In this document: positions 43,011 through 54,689 of the stretch, piece by piece | Position numbering within the stretch: the first letter of the stretch is position 1 | Layout of the letters: each line of letters begins with the position of its first letter | Source of the DNA: Marchantia polymorpha subsp. ruderalis | Taxonomy: Eukaryota; Streptophyta; Marchantiopsida; Marchantiales; Marchantiaceae | DNA: 64,000 nt | Assembly (NCBI GenBank): GCA_037833965.1 | Contig: AP031354.1 | Coordinates: 26,638,001-26,702,000 of the forward strand | Direction: 5' to 3' | The notes under the pieces: model-generated | Told to the model about the DNA's origin: nothing | Seen by the model: only the letters and a program-made list of their open reading frames with translations | Databases searched by the model: none | Translations under genes and position numbers: made by a program

Positions 43011-43342
43011 TAATAACTATATCATCATTCCAATCTGAACCCCTGAAAGACAAAGAGCATGGATAGACATTTTGGGGTAATTATAACCAAAAAGTGCACA
43101 TGATACTTTCTAACCGACACCCCATAAACCCATGAACAGAGAGCGTAACAGCTCAGTGGACTCAAGAGTAGCCCAACAATCATGACAACAACAGCAGCAG
43201 GTGGCATTCTCCTATCCTACTTCAGAGAGGGCTCGCAGATATTTTTTCCTTGCAGAAGTTCCTTAAGATATGTCTTAAGATAGGTCCTAAGGAAAATACG
43301 GAGGACTTCGGAGAGAAAAATATGCCCAGAGATATATAATTA

Positions 43343-43398
43343 GATAAATATATATTAGTCTATGGCAAGAGTTTGCCATAGACTAATATATATTTATC
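43343..43398. repeat. Perfect hairpin, 26-bp arms, 4-base loop
   Basis: The arms at 43343-43368 and 43373-43398 are exact reverse complements around GAGT. It sits at the border of an AT-rich and a GC-rich block. It could be a miniature inverted-repeat element or a small-RNA-type fold. No AT-rich TIR or target duplication longer than two bases is evident. Confidence 0.92.
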
Positions 43399-43718
43399 CC
43401 GGAGCGGAGCGGCTCGGCTGGCCTTAAAAAACATGAGAATCAAAGGGACAAAATGGTGCGACTGTTGGTTCCAGAGACAAATTGATTACCGAGCAAGACA
43501 GCGGAGCCAAATGGAGTGATGATAATGATGACACAGACCGATGCTTTAGGACAAACTGATGTTCCAGAGATCTGAGACTCGTGAAATTGATTGCAGATTG
43601 CGAATGATGTTATCGCTGACCATCGGCTCTTTTCGGAGGAATCGAGGGGCGATCCGCCACGAGGAATTCCTTCATTCCATTTCCAATTCCCTTCCTTGCC
43701 ATTCCTTGCCGATCCCTT

Positions 43719-44477
43719 TCAGTCGCAGGGCAGCGAAAGATGCAAGAATTTCTGGGGAATGGCATGATGATGAGGAATTTGGGGCGGCGGTAGGAGCACA
43801 TGAACGAGGTGAGATTGAGATGAGAGCGAGGGCGAGGGCGAGGAGAGGAGAGGAGAGGAGAAATGGGGACATGTCCGTCGTGTGCTGAGCATGAGCTGGA
43901 GCGATGGAGTGGGAGGAGAAACGAGTTCACAAGGGCATTGTGCGAGCTGCACTGCACAGCACTTGCTCGAGGAGACGGTGGGTCGATGGAGGCGGGGGGG
44001 GCGGGCAAAATCGTGAAGTTTCGTTAAAACCTGACAAGGGAGGTCTGTCAAAGGGGGGGGACATTGATTGAAGGTTCGGAAGAATCGGAACGGCGTCGGG
44101 CGATGACCCAACCACTCGTTTCCATTTGGTATCGGTGAACCGCTTCGTGGGACCATGATTTGTCCATAAGCACTACAGTCGGCATTATGGCTCGAAGGTC
44201 CGGTCGTAGATGATTGAGTTGAACTCACGTTGTCACCAGGAGTCATGAATGCTTGACCTCTCTCTACTTGACCGACCATTTGACATTCGGATGACAAGGG
44301 CAGGGCAGCGCGATCGAATTTGACGAGTGATATTCTTCGGGTCAATGATCCACCGCTTTCTTTAATCGGGGCCTCCACTTTATGGTTCAGTTTTGTCTTA
44401 CTTCGAGAAAGGGTCCATACAGAGTAGTCTTGAGGAGCATTGTTGCTGAACCCTCTGCTCCTCGCAGAAGTAGGCAT
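43719..44477 (-). CDS. Unassigned ORF, possible exon
   Basis: A 252-codon open frame whose first 148 or so residues have a protein-like composition, with no low-complexity runs. After about 44030 it turns into Pro/Ser-rich low-complexity sequence. A weak possible donor (CAG/GTTTTA) sits near that change. A second minus-strand frame just upstream (44590 to about 44525) ends at a GTAAGG donor-like site, so a multi-exon gene is possible. I recognise no domain, signal peptide or membrane segment. Confidence 0.25.
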   Translation of the reverse strand: MPTSARSRGFSNNAPQDYSVWTLSRSKTKLNHKVEAPIKESGGSLTRRISLVKFDRAALPLSSECQMVGQVERGQAFMTPGDNVSSTQSSTTGPSSHNADCSAYGQIMVPRSGSPIPNGNEWLGHRPTPFRFFRTFNQCPPPLTDLPCQVLTKLHDFARPPRLHRPTVSSSKCCAVQLAQCPCELVSPPTPSLQLMLSTRRTCPHFSSPLLSSPSPSLSSQSHLVHVLLPPPQIPHHHAIPQKFLHLSLPCD

Positions 44478-45116
44478 CCCCGTTCTCGACAGCTTGCTGT
44501 CACGGACGATGTTGCCTTACTTCTGCTCGAACTCGCGCCATAAATGGGCTCCGCTCTTGTCCAATTGATGCGGCGAGGGATGTCTGGCATCGAAGAGAGG
44601 CGAACTTCTCGAAATGCTCATTTCTAACTCACTTGGGTGGGAGAAAGGTTGGGATAGGTTGCATATGCCATCCTCTTCTGCGCCCATAAATGTTTCTTTT
44701 CTCCTGAACTCGGCGATGGATGGACGGTATCGGACCGGCTCACACTTCTATGAACATGCATCCAACCATGGCGCGAGATCATCCATGGCGATTTCCAGAC
44801 TGTAGTTAGGTCACTGGAACGGGAAGTCACTGCCTTATGTCATGAGCCTTTAATAGAAACATCATGCACTGTTGTCATCAGTATCATGCACCACCGCTAT
44901 AACTCCTGATATTTTGCCTTGGGTCAGCAGCTCGTGAGCGTCCTCGCTCGCATTAGGCGCAATCTCGCCCTGGCCCGTCCTGCGACTCGGGCATTTCGAC
45001 TCGGGCCCTCCCTCCCTTCCTCCACATCACCGATGAGTCCTGTTCGTCTTCTCGCCGCTCTTGCGCCAAGCAATCAAATCCACTACAGTGGCACTTTGCA
45101 CAGGGCCGGCTAATTC

Positions 45117-45810
45117 CCAAAAGGAACTGCACGACGTATGTGCCACAAAGTTGATTGATGACTGATTGATTGAGGGATTGATTGATTGACTGATTGATTG
45201 GCGAGGCCCGAGATCTTGTGCTCGCCTTGGACTTTATACGACCGGCGCAAATGGGATGTAAGCCCCTGCTACTGCACCGGCATTCTGTCTATCTATCTCG
45301 TGAGCTGAGGTTCTTGTGACAACGAGATCAGACCGGCAGTTGTGTCCGAAAACCTCAGATGTTGCCTACAGTGAGACTTTCCTCCCGGAGTCTCTCAACC
45401 GCTCCGCTCCGCTCAGACTCTCCGAGCCCCAGGGGCATTCACTCATCCACTCACTCACTCACTCACTCATTCAAAAGCTGGACGGGACTGCAACTGCACG
45501 ACGTATGTGCCACCAAAAGTTGATTGATGCCTGAGTGGCTGATTGATTGATTGGCGAGAGGCCCAGGATTTTGTGCTCGTCTTGCACTTTATACGACCGG
45601 CACAAATGGGACGTAAGCCCCTGCTGCTGCTGCTGCTGCACCGGCATCTTGTCTATCTATTTCATGGGATGAGGTTCTTGTGGGAACGAGATAAGATTGG
45701 CAGTTGTGTCCGAAAACTTCAGATGTTGCCTACAGTGGGACTTTCCTTAGCTGCTTAGTCCCTCAACTGCTCTTCCGTTCAGACTGTCTGAGCCTCAGGG
45801 CTTTCATTCA
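45117..45810 (+). repeat. Tandem duplication, two copies of about 365 bp
   Basis: The block beginning with ACTGCACGACGTATGTGCC at about 45126 recurs at about 45490. Shared segments include TTTATACGACCGGC, TGTAAGCCCCTGCT/CGTAAGCCCCTGCT, GTTGTGTCCGAAAAC and CAGATGTTGCCTACAGTG. Copies differ by substitutions, a GATT-type run and CTG expansion, so the duplication is not recent. No coding frame is conserved between copies. Confidence 0.85.
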
Positions 45811-46198
45811 TTGTGAGGTTTGTTTTATCCATGTATCTGTATCATGCTTCGGTGGTCGTAATCGAGCTTGCGGATTTCGGACTCCATCACAACCACACCA
45901 CATCATACACTGTCAGATTGCCACAAAGAGAATCCCAGAGACCCAAACTTCTCAAGACGCTGCAACAGCAACAGCAGCCTCCTCCTTTTCCCTCCCTCCC
46001 TCCCTTCCTTCCTTCCTTCCTCCCTCCTGCTCCCACTGTATAATCTCACCAACTAGCTCTCTCGGCTCACAGGTAACCGTGCCGGGTGAGCAGCTTGAGT
46101 ACGCCAGCCAGCCAGCCAGCCATGCCATGCCATGCCATGCCAAACCGAACTTGCGATTACGGTCCGAGCGGCAGCAGCAGCAGCAGCCATTTGGCTTC

Positions 46199-46467
46199 CA
46201 TTTTTATATAAGTGGGAATGAGGGGGGGCGAAGCAGATTTCGAGCAGGTATTGCTGCGATGGTTCTCCTTCTCGGCCCGCGGGGGACCCACTCGAGTCCA
46301 CCTGCTTCTCCCCTTTTGCTCGCACTCCATCGCATCTCGCAACATCTCTCGAGCAGCAAAAATACAAGTCAAGCCCTATCTAGTACACATCATTCCCACT
46401 ACGAGTTCCAGACGACAACAAACCACCAAAATATTACAGGTCCGCCGGTGGGACCATGAAGTAAGCG
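46199..46467 (+). promoter_or_regulatory. TATA-type promoter candidate with short leader
   Basis: TTTTTATATAAGTGGG at 46200-46215 is a good TATA box. A pyrimidine-rich transcribed-leader-like segment follows. At about 46456 an ATG is followed within five bases by a donor-like GTAAGC. This would suit a gene whose first coding exon is only a few bases long, but I found no downstream exon I recognise. Confidence 0.3.
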
Positions 46468-49400
46468 CGCGGAGGCAAGGGGAGGGAGTTACAAGCTGCA
46501 AATCAATCAAGGGGCGGGACAGGAAGGGACGGGACGGGACGAGACGGGGCCGGACCCACTCAGCTCGTTGCTTTCTCATGCACATGGACTGACTTGCATT
46601 AACGGGAAGTGCATGGCAAGTCTGGGGAGGGCGAGGGGAGTATTATATTTTAATAGCAGCGCTCTTCGCTTTCGGCATATTTTTCGATCGACGCAGACTA
46701 TAAAATGTGCCAACATCTGCCTTTTGTTTACACCTGCGCTGCCCCGTCTGCTTGCGTCCTTGACATGGCTGGATGACATGGCGTGCTCGCCACACCGGCA
46801 CGATCGCTGCGATGAATATTCAGCGAGCTCGCGCTCTTGCTCTCAGATCGGATCCAGCGGATCCAGCGGGGGCCTGGGCCGTGCTGCAGACAAGCGGTCG
46901 ACGAAAACAAAATCGGCCGTCAAACTCCTGCAATCCATTATCTACGAGTGGAATTGACATACTCGGCCTCCATTTCCGCGAGGTCAGCAAGGGTCGGCTC
47001 GGACGGCTCAGACGGCATCGCGTCCAGTCATGCCCGGTCTCCTCTTTCGCGGACTCGATCTTGTTCATCAAACTAAAGCGCTTTCTCGCACGCACGCACA
47101 CACACTTCCCTCTCTTTGTGTCGCACGGGAAAGTTGATGGCTGCTTGCCTGCCTGCCTGCCAGCCAGCCAGCCATGGCAACGAGCGCTTCCATTAGGGCC
47201 ATGTCCAGAGCCTGCGCGGCGGCTAATTTTCGGGAACGCGTTACGGTCCGAATGCGGTGCCGTGGCGAGCAGCGGTTGCCGCCTGGGCCCGGTCACCGAC
47301 CCGCCTCTGACCTGCTCTATCCGGGACTGTTCAGCGAGCAAGCACCACCCGTCTTACTCTGTTCGCGCCCGACCGGAGGCAGGCGCTCATCTGTTCGCTT
47401 AAACCCTGCTGGGCTGGGCTGGCTGTCTGGGGCTCCCCCCGGGGTTTAGCACCGTTCTGTTTCTTCTTATTTACGGCGCATCTTTTCTTCTTCTCTCTTC
47501 CCTCCATTCGCCGCCTTGTAATTTGCGCACCCACATTTCGCTCATTCATTCCTCACACGATAAATCAGCGTGCGCGAACCTCTCGATGCCGTGGATTTCG
47601 TTATGTAGCGTTCCGCTTATGCGTAGCCTTCGAGTTTCCAGATCCTGTACAGTACCGTACTGCACTTTCTCGTGCGCCAAACTTGTTACTGGCAATGGAT
47701 TCTGAAACCGTCCGAGTGGGATGGAGAAAAGTCTAGACCCGCATTGCGCCCCCAAATAGAAGGAGATTATAAATCGTGGACGACATGACATGACCCTCAG
47801 GCTCACAGCCGAGAGACAGTCACTTCCGAATGGCAGAAAGTATTTTCTACGAGGAAGCAGCGGCGGAAGGTTTCAACGAGCTGCAGTAGATACAGCACGC
47901 GAAAGGGTCCGCTCTCCGCTCGCGTCCTCGAATACGGGACGGGCTGCGAAGTGAACGCAGTCATGGAGGCGGACAGTGTTGTTAAAAATCTTTTCGCAAC
48001 CATGGCAATCTCCTCATCGTCCATGTCCGAGAGACACGAGGGCGGACTGAACGGAAGGAGGATCCGTCCAACGAGCCAGCCAACCGACCCAGGTGAGAAC
48101 TGTCACACCCGCGTGAACTCAGAGGCGTTCGATTTAGGGAAAATCCCTCCTGTCTAAGGAAGGAAGGAAGGGAAGTAAGAAGGGAGGGGAAAAGTGTCAA
48201 AATGTGCACTGCACTCTTGAGCTCGGAACTCGAAAGCAGCCTCTAATTTAGGCAGGATTCATTCAATTTCGAGATCGAAGAATCTGGGACGGCGAGGGGG
48301 GGTGGGGGAGGAAATGCGTGACCCGGGCCGAGGTCGATTGTATATACGACGATGGGGTTAATGCGACGCAGCCAGCCCGTTACATGCCAAGGAGGGACCA
48401 GGTCTCAGATCAAGCGGTAGGCCCATTGCATGCCATGCCATGGCATCTCGCCCGCATCATCATCGCCATCGCCAGCGTCGCTGTTAGTTGACCGAGGGCG
48501 ATCGCAGATTAAGGAGTATTAAATTGGGGCTCACCGTATCACATATACAACTCGTGAGCTGAATCTGAATGACACGTGGTTGGTGGGCGGAGCTCGAATA
48601 TACAAGTTTACGAAAGTCGGCAACTCAACAGTTGACGATGACAAAATCGTCGGAGGTGCTTCCGAGGGCGCTCGTATCGTTGCGACCTTTGTAATAGAAT
48701 AACGAGCATCCCCGAGACCCCGAACGAGCGCTCGGCCAGATCGGATGCCAAAAGTGTCCTATTTCACGCTCCCCGAGCTTGCACAAAATATCCATGCTCG
48801 ATATGTTTGTCCAACTGATCAAATGTTTGCGAGTGCTCCGGACAAGGCCACACGGACTGGCCTTACTCACGTTGGCTGGACTCGGAAGACGCACTGCGAC
48901 TGCGTGAATGACCCGAGGAACAGACGGACGATTGAATAAATGAATGAATGAGTCGAGGCCAAGGACGGCCGAGGTGAAGGGAATATGAAGGATAATGGTT
49001 CGAAGCTCGGACGTCCGTGACTGTGTTGCCAAGCGGTGGCCACCATCGTGGACCTCGCTGCTGGTGCTGATGTTGGCCGCGCGAGGGCAAGGCCGAACGA
49101 GGCTTTAAAGCTGAGCCTTCGCATCATGTTACCGTCGCCCTGTTCGATCCTCGTCGACATTCGAAGCTCCCAAAAAGCGAAAAAGCCCCTGCCCCTCGCA
49201 ACAAGTCAAGATCTTCCGTCGCGAGCGTTCGATCGGAAAAGCCCCCGGCGCTCTCGCTATTCGTCCATGCGCGGCTTCAGCTCCTCGCGTTGAAGGCCAT
49301 GCGATGCGCAGACGACGGGCCGGAAGTGAGCCCGGCATCTCTTCACCAGCATGGTTCCCAATAAGATATTTCCCTCGGTTTCTGCAATTTTGCCCGTTTC
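46468..49400. other. GC-rich stretch without recognised gene
   Basis: ORFs at 46773-47402 (plus), 46820-47341 (minus) and 48625-49032 (minus) overlap in conflicting frames and show no known domain. There is a (CATGC)-like run near 46121 just upstream and GGGAC/GGGACG runs near 46520. Confidence 0.35.
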
Positions 49401-50097
49401 CTTGCTACATATATTTACATGATAACCACTTAAAAGTTTATAGATTAATATTGCTGACTTCATTATTTTGTGTGGTTTTTTGCTAGTCTCATATATGAAA
49501 AGGGTCTTTTATTGTTTTGCCAGTCTTTAAGATTGCCTTACCTTTTTTCCACTTGAAATCAGTTATGGAAGTCAATATTCTAAAAATAACTTTAAGATTG
49601 CGGGGGTTAAATGATTCTTGATGTGAAGTGTAAAGATTGTGGTTTGGCATATGAGACTTATACATGGAGTTGAGGTGGCGTGTATTCTCATCATAAAATC
49701 TGTGTTAGTTTTAACTATTTAGTTCCTCATAGTACATCCTAAACAATATGTACTATGTTTCTTGAATTCTAAGTGATCTTTACCATTTGAGAATAAACCT
49801 ATGTAAAAATAATGTTCAAAAAATGATATTATAGTAATGCTTTTTCCTTTGGAAGAAGAGTAAAGAGTATAACCTCCCAAATGCGACTTATGCTGGTGCT
49901 CAAGTTGGATGACATTATTGGAAGATGCCACTAACAAGCAGTAAGTGCGCATACTCCTTATCTACCGTTCCACGATTCCCATTACTGACTATAAGTGTGT
50001 TGTTTAGCTGCAAGATCTACTTCATTTGTTAATCTGTATTGTTGTGGCCACGACAATGTTGATGATGTTAGCATTGTCAAGTCTTTATTGGAATAGC

Positions 50098-50203
50098 ACA
50101 ACCTACTGCAAGTACAAGCAATTTAGGTCAAAGTTATGATGTCAAGATACACAACATACTGCAAGTGCAAGCACTTGAGTTCAAAGTTATGATGTCAAGA
50201 TAC
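50098..50203 (+). repeat. Two tandem copies, 52-bp period
   Basis: The segment starting CACAACCTACTGCAAGTA and ending AAGTTATGATGTCAAGATAC recurs at 50150 with few differences, so the duplication is fairly recent. Confidence 0.85.
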
Positions 50204-50235
50204 CATCTTTGATGACGGTCAAGTCATCAAAGATG
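50204..50235. repeat. Hairpin, 13-bp perfect arms, 6-base loop
   Basis: The arm CATCTTTGATGAC and its exact reverse complement flank GGTCAA. It directly follows the 52-bp tandem repeat. Confidence 0.85.
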
Positions 50236-50698
50236 ATTTTGGGCAATCATTCATTTGATCAAATATTTGTTTCTTGAGTCATCTTTATCAACAGAACTTT
50301 CAAATAACTTGCTCTTCCACCTCCAAAGAGCTAGTCGTCCGTTGATACACTGGCCAAGATTTGAAAAAGTTGGATCCTTAAAACAATTAACAATAAAATA
50401 TGTAGCAAATTATTTTGCTGCAACCATAAAGAAGTGAACTCTTAAGATATGTGTTCAAATAAACATAAGTCACATTTTACATTTTCACCTCTCTTTATTG
50501 TGATCATGATAGGAATTGTAACTTCAACTTTATATTTGAAATTGTCATTATTGCCATTAGAGCAGGACTTCTAGGAATTGACAGACGCCACATTTAACAA
50601 ATATAGGTTAGATTGACATCCAAAATTCTTAAATATTGCCACATGATTAGACAATAGCAATGATTATAATATGACCCAATTCTATTCAATTTCATGAC

Positions 50699-50985
50699 AA
50701 ACACGACATGATGAAAAAGAAATCGAATCAATCAGAGAGTACTACTTAGTGGTTGCAAAACGAGGTTCAATTCTGTATTTTATCGTCTTAGATATGACTG
50801 CAATCTACTCTATGTATCAATACTCATTGTACTACTTTGCTCAATTGTTCAATCAATGCATCAATGCAAACATCAAATCAAAGGTGCAAAAAGACAGTCT
50901 GCAAATATTTATTCGATACATCACAGAGTTTCTGTACATGAGTGTTACTCGCTATTTCACTAAAAAGGATCAATAATCTTCAATT
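50699..50985 (+). pseudogene. Dynein heavy chain fragment (AAA motor region), decayed
   Basis: The frame reads EKEIESIREYY, VAKRGSILYFIVLDM, SMYQYSLYYFAQLF and FLYMSVTRYF, then TKKDQ and a stop. Order and spacing match the stretch of axonemal-type dynein heavy chains in the C-terminal part of the motor, where 'RPVA-RGS-LYF', 'MYQYSL-WF--LF' and 'V-RGLFEKDK' are typical. The next expected residues are broken by the stop. An in-frame TGA lies just upstream (about 50688), so only one exon's worth is present. No flanking dynein exons were found. It ends next to the minus-strand hAT-like relic, which suggests a captured or inserted gene fragment. Confidence 0.72.
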
Positions 50986-53075
50986 TCATCACTATACGAC
51001 GCTGTTTTGTTTGGAAATGCCTTCCAATGTAGATTCATCATGGCCTATCAAAAGTTGTCCTTCTACCATTTCAATATGCTGAAATTAGATTCAACGTTGG
51101 TCGTATTGGCAAAAGCGTTTGTCAATCCATCACTAAACATTTGCAATGCAACAAATTGATCCGCCCACAAAGCATCCCATCCCTCGTTGAAAGATGTGAT
51201 GTAGTCCTTGTTTTCGATAATTGTTTGACTTAGAATCTCGTCGGTAAGCGTTGCACAATGTTTGTTGATCTTTCTCTACACATTCAATCTCGTCAACGGA
51301 CTAAGACTTAGTTAGTTGTGCTTGATACTTATTGAGCACATTGTTGATATAATCACATGATTTCAACTTCACCAGTTTGCGCGACATCACAGGCGGAGCG
51401 AAATTGTCAATCGCAAGGTTGTCACGGTCACGCTTGGCTTTAATGCACGTCATTCCGTTCGTTAATTTCAATCCAAACAAAGCTACACCTTTCAAAATGG
51501 ATGTTCAATAAATCATATCTAAACCTTGCAACAAAGCATGAGCTCATGAACCTTGACCACAAATGTGACGCTTCATGTTGTTGATTGTGACTCCAAAGCG
51601 CTCCACACTGACATTCTACTCAAGCGACAGGTTTTCAAATCCTATATTGGAGTCCAACAGTTCACTATCCATTGATAACATCAGGCAAACATACAGACTT
51701 TCAATCTTGATTTTCTACGGTGACAAAATAAGATTCAGAGATTGAAGAATCATCAAACGCTTCATACTGATATACTCCTCAAGTGACAAGTTTTCAAATT
51801 TCTAGATTGGAATCTAGTTGTTCAATGTTCATAGATAATATCAAGCGAACATACAAACTTTTAATTCTGGTTTTTTTATGTGACAAAATAAGATTTGGAG
51901 ATTGAAGAATCATCAAAGTGACGTTGACAAGCTCAAGTAATGATTGAACTGCGACTAGCATCATCCATCATCCGTCCGTCTGAAGCACAAGCAAGATTCT
52001 TTTCATCAATCTAAACTAGGAGAAGACAACAATGTCGAAGCATCCACAATATAGATAGTTCAAAGTGAACTCATCAATTCATATTTTTCAATTTCTTTTC
52101 ATTTCCAACTGTATATTGATTGACAACATATATGAATGCTGAAATTGTGAACAGTCTCGTAAAATAATCCATCATACATCGAATGACAACTATCCTTGAT
52201 GACGAGGTCGACTTAATAAGTCACGCATCAAATTCGCATCAAATTGAAGTTGGACTTCTTGTCGATTCAAGTCACAACATCAAAATGCCATCCTGTCATC
52301 GTGTTCAAGCAATTGATGATAAAACCAAGAATTTTGCATTGCCAATTTGAAAGTACTGCATCAAAAATGTGTTGAATCATTGCAATAATGTTGTATGTTG
52401 TATGTCGATAATAGAACGAAACCGTCATCAAATGCAAGTTGTACAATTGGCCATTTTCACACAGAAAAATTTGAATGTTAAAATACAAAAAGATCGATGA
52501 GTAAAATTGTCAGCAGCGAGAGAAACACTCAAACTTGTTGAAATTTAAACACATTAGAGATGCGTTGCATATTGATGACGGCACCTACTCTGACATATTT
52601 GCTGACGAGATGATCGTTAAGTCCAAAAAACTTGGCATTGTTGAATGATATTTTGTGTTGATCAATAACACCAGCAGTTTGAAAAAAATAAAATCTTAAA
52701 GAGGTGTGATTGAGTAAGAGCTGAAAGCGTTTCATGTTTTTCATAAATTGTTGATACGATGACATAGGTAAAGCTTTCGACTCGTCATCAAAAGAAAAAA
52801 AAGTTTACCGATGATATTGTCCATGATGTTCTTATCAAAAATCACGTTGATGACATCGCTGTCCATATCAACATAGTACTATATGGAAGTCGATTTTGCC
52901 TTGTTGAAGAAATTCATCTATTCTTCAATTGATACTTTCTTGTATTGCTTCCATTTTACTCTGTGCTAAATAGAGTTGTGATTAGCGTAGTTCACTTTGT
53001 GGAAGGGAGCCCTATAGTAATTGATGTTCTCGGTGTGTTGGCGCTTTGTGTCTTCCTTCTCGGTTGAAGCAAATA
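50980..53075 (-). pseudogene. Decayed hAT-like transposase gene
   Basis: Read on the minus strand with frameshifts, the order is that of a hAT-type transposase. Near 53000 are FHKVNYANHNSI and VKWKQYKKVSIEE. The core holds FQLLLNHTSLRFYFFQTAG, VIDQHKISFNNAKFFGLND and YVRVGAVINMQRISNVFKF (52765-52529). Then comes NCLNTMTGWH (52488-52267), the counterpart of the second catalytic-D segment, with Asn where Asp is expected. VDLVIKDS follows, and MKGVALFGLKLTNGM (51495-51301; its first codon is actually TTG). At about 51105-51065 TTNVESNFSILKW matches the C-terminal dimerisation motif. Many stops and shifts show it is dead. I found no terminal inverted repeats. Confidence 0.72.
51621..51930 (+). 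repeat. Internal tandem duplication in the hAT-like relic, 159-bp period
   Basis: The segment starting CAAGCGACAGGTTTTCAAAT at 51621 recurs at 51780. Both copies end with AGATTGAAGAATCATCAAA. It disrupts the transposase frame, so it arose after, or caused, inactivation. Confidence 0.8.
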
Positions 53076-54089
53076 TAAAAATATATTTTTTAATTATCAA
53101 GAAATTTTTTTAATCTTATAATTCTATTGAAGTAGTAGAATCATAATATTTGCATTTCATGGATAGTGTAATTATGTGTAGAAGGTTTTATTGAGATAAA
53201 TTTGTTTGAAAATATTATCTAAATATTATAAATAAAAATTTATTGTTTGGCATATTAGTTTAAAAGAAAAATTAATTTTTTTATTAATTATTCAATCATA
53301 TGGCATTTTAAAATGCAACTATTCATGAATTTTTTGAAGATTAAGTACATACATGTGAATTGATTATCTATGTGTGTTATTGTGTGAACTTTACTGCTGA
53401 ACCTGGGCAATGAATTAATTTTTCTAGTATCAAACAAAAAGATTGATATGTTGATTATATGTGTCCAATAGAAAAAATTAAAATATTTTTCCAAATTTTT
53501 TTGATGATGTTGCTCATATTAAAATTGATACACACATTTTTATTTTCAGATATTTCTAACATACTTAAAATTTTTATTACAAATTCACCTTGTGATTCTA
53601 ATTGATAGTTTAAAAGACGAGATTGTAGAAAATTACATAAAAAAATATGTGATTAATCTCAATCAAGTTTTGTTTACAGATTCAAAATAACATATTTAAA
53701 CAAACATTCATTTGTCACAAAGAGCTTTCATATGTTTTTATATATAGGAGTGTTAAAAACTATTCAATTAGCCATAGTTTATATATGATGTTAGTAATCT
53801 TTCAATATTTAAGTTATTCCATCAAATCATTGTATATGATAAGTTTATTTCTCTTGCATTCTTATATGCAAATCCTCATGACTAACCTCATCAAATTGTA
53901 CTTTAGTATATATTTACTCTTATCGATAGTAAAAAATTCCAATTCTCTTGAAATTCTGAAAGATTCAACCACTAGAACTATTTTGATACATACTCTTGCT
54001 TTAGCAAAAATAAAGTATTGCATAATCATCATGGATTAAGTTTGTTAACTCTAACTTGATTTGATATATTAATCTAGATTTTCATAATT
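53076..54089. other. AT-rich stretch without recognised features
   Basis: Strongly AT-rich. ORFs at 53288-53494 (minus) and 53785-54039 (plus) show only hydrophobic/Ile-rich composition typical of AT-rich noncoding DNA. Confidence 0.45.
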
Positions 54090-54676
54090 TGTTAGATATT
54101 ATATTAGGTGCCGGAGAAATTTATAGGATAAGTTGATAAATTTATGTTCACTGTATAGTATTGGCATTAAATGAGGGATAGCTCACATGAAGAAATCTTT
54201 GATATGTTTCTTAGTTAGGAAAAACTTACGCATGTTACTATTGATGAAGAAATCTTTGATATGTTTCTTAGTTTGGTAAAACTTACGCGTCTACTATTGG
54301 AGACGTATTGATTATTGATTCTATATATGACATAGCTGTAGAGACATTAAGAACATGAGATGAAACAAGAAGATTTTTGAGTATAAGATGAGCAAAGTGG
54401 TCAACTCTTTGTGTACCTTAGCTTTGAACCTCTATGGAGATATGAAAATATATAAGGGAATGTGTGAGAGACTACTATACTAGGCGACGCAATTACCGTT
54501 ACTCTAGGTCATTGTAACCTATGCGATGTGTTTGTATTGCTCCACAGAGATTCATTGCGAGGGCTTTTCATGGGAATAGAATAAGGTGAGATGATGTTAG
54601 GGTGGTCCTCTTAGAAAAAGACAGTTTGAAATTGAAAGTTGAAATAGACTAAGTGTGTTGCTCCATATTTCCAACA
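54090..54676 (+). mobile_element. Possible solo LTR
   Basis: The stretch starts TGTTAG and ends CCAACA, imperfect TG...CA ends as in copia LTRs. Its length, 587 bp, is suitable, and it ends almost at the AT-rich/GC-rich border. No matching flanking target duplication and no primer-binding site were found, so this is tentative. Confidence 0.25.
54187..54291 (+). repeat. Two tandem copies, 57-bp period
   Basis: ATGAAGAAATCTTTGATATG starts at 54187 and again at 54244, each followed by TTTCTTAGTT and AAAACTTACGC. The copies are nearly identical. Confidence 0.85.
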
Positions 54677-54689
54677 GTGATGTCAATAT

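Noticed and set aside
43025-43207. 60-codon minus-strand ORF with a hydrophobic N-terminus, possible secreted peptide
   Set aside because: Length and composition are within chance for this region and no promoter or conservation evidence is available.
46820-47402. Overlapping ORFs on both strands near 47 kb
   Set aside because: Conflicting frames, low-complexity ends and no domain.
53785-54039. 84-codon plus-strand hydrophobic ORF
   Set aside because: Ile/Leu-rich translation of AT-rich DNA; no pattern beyond composition.
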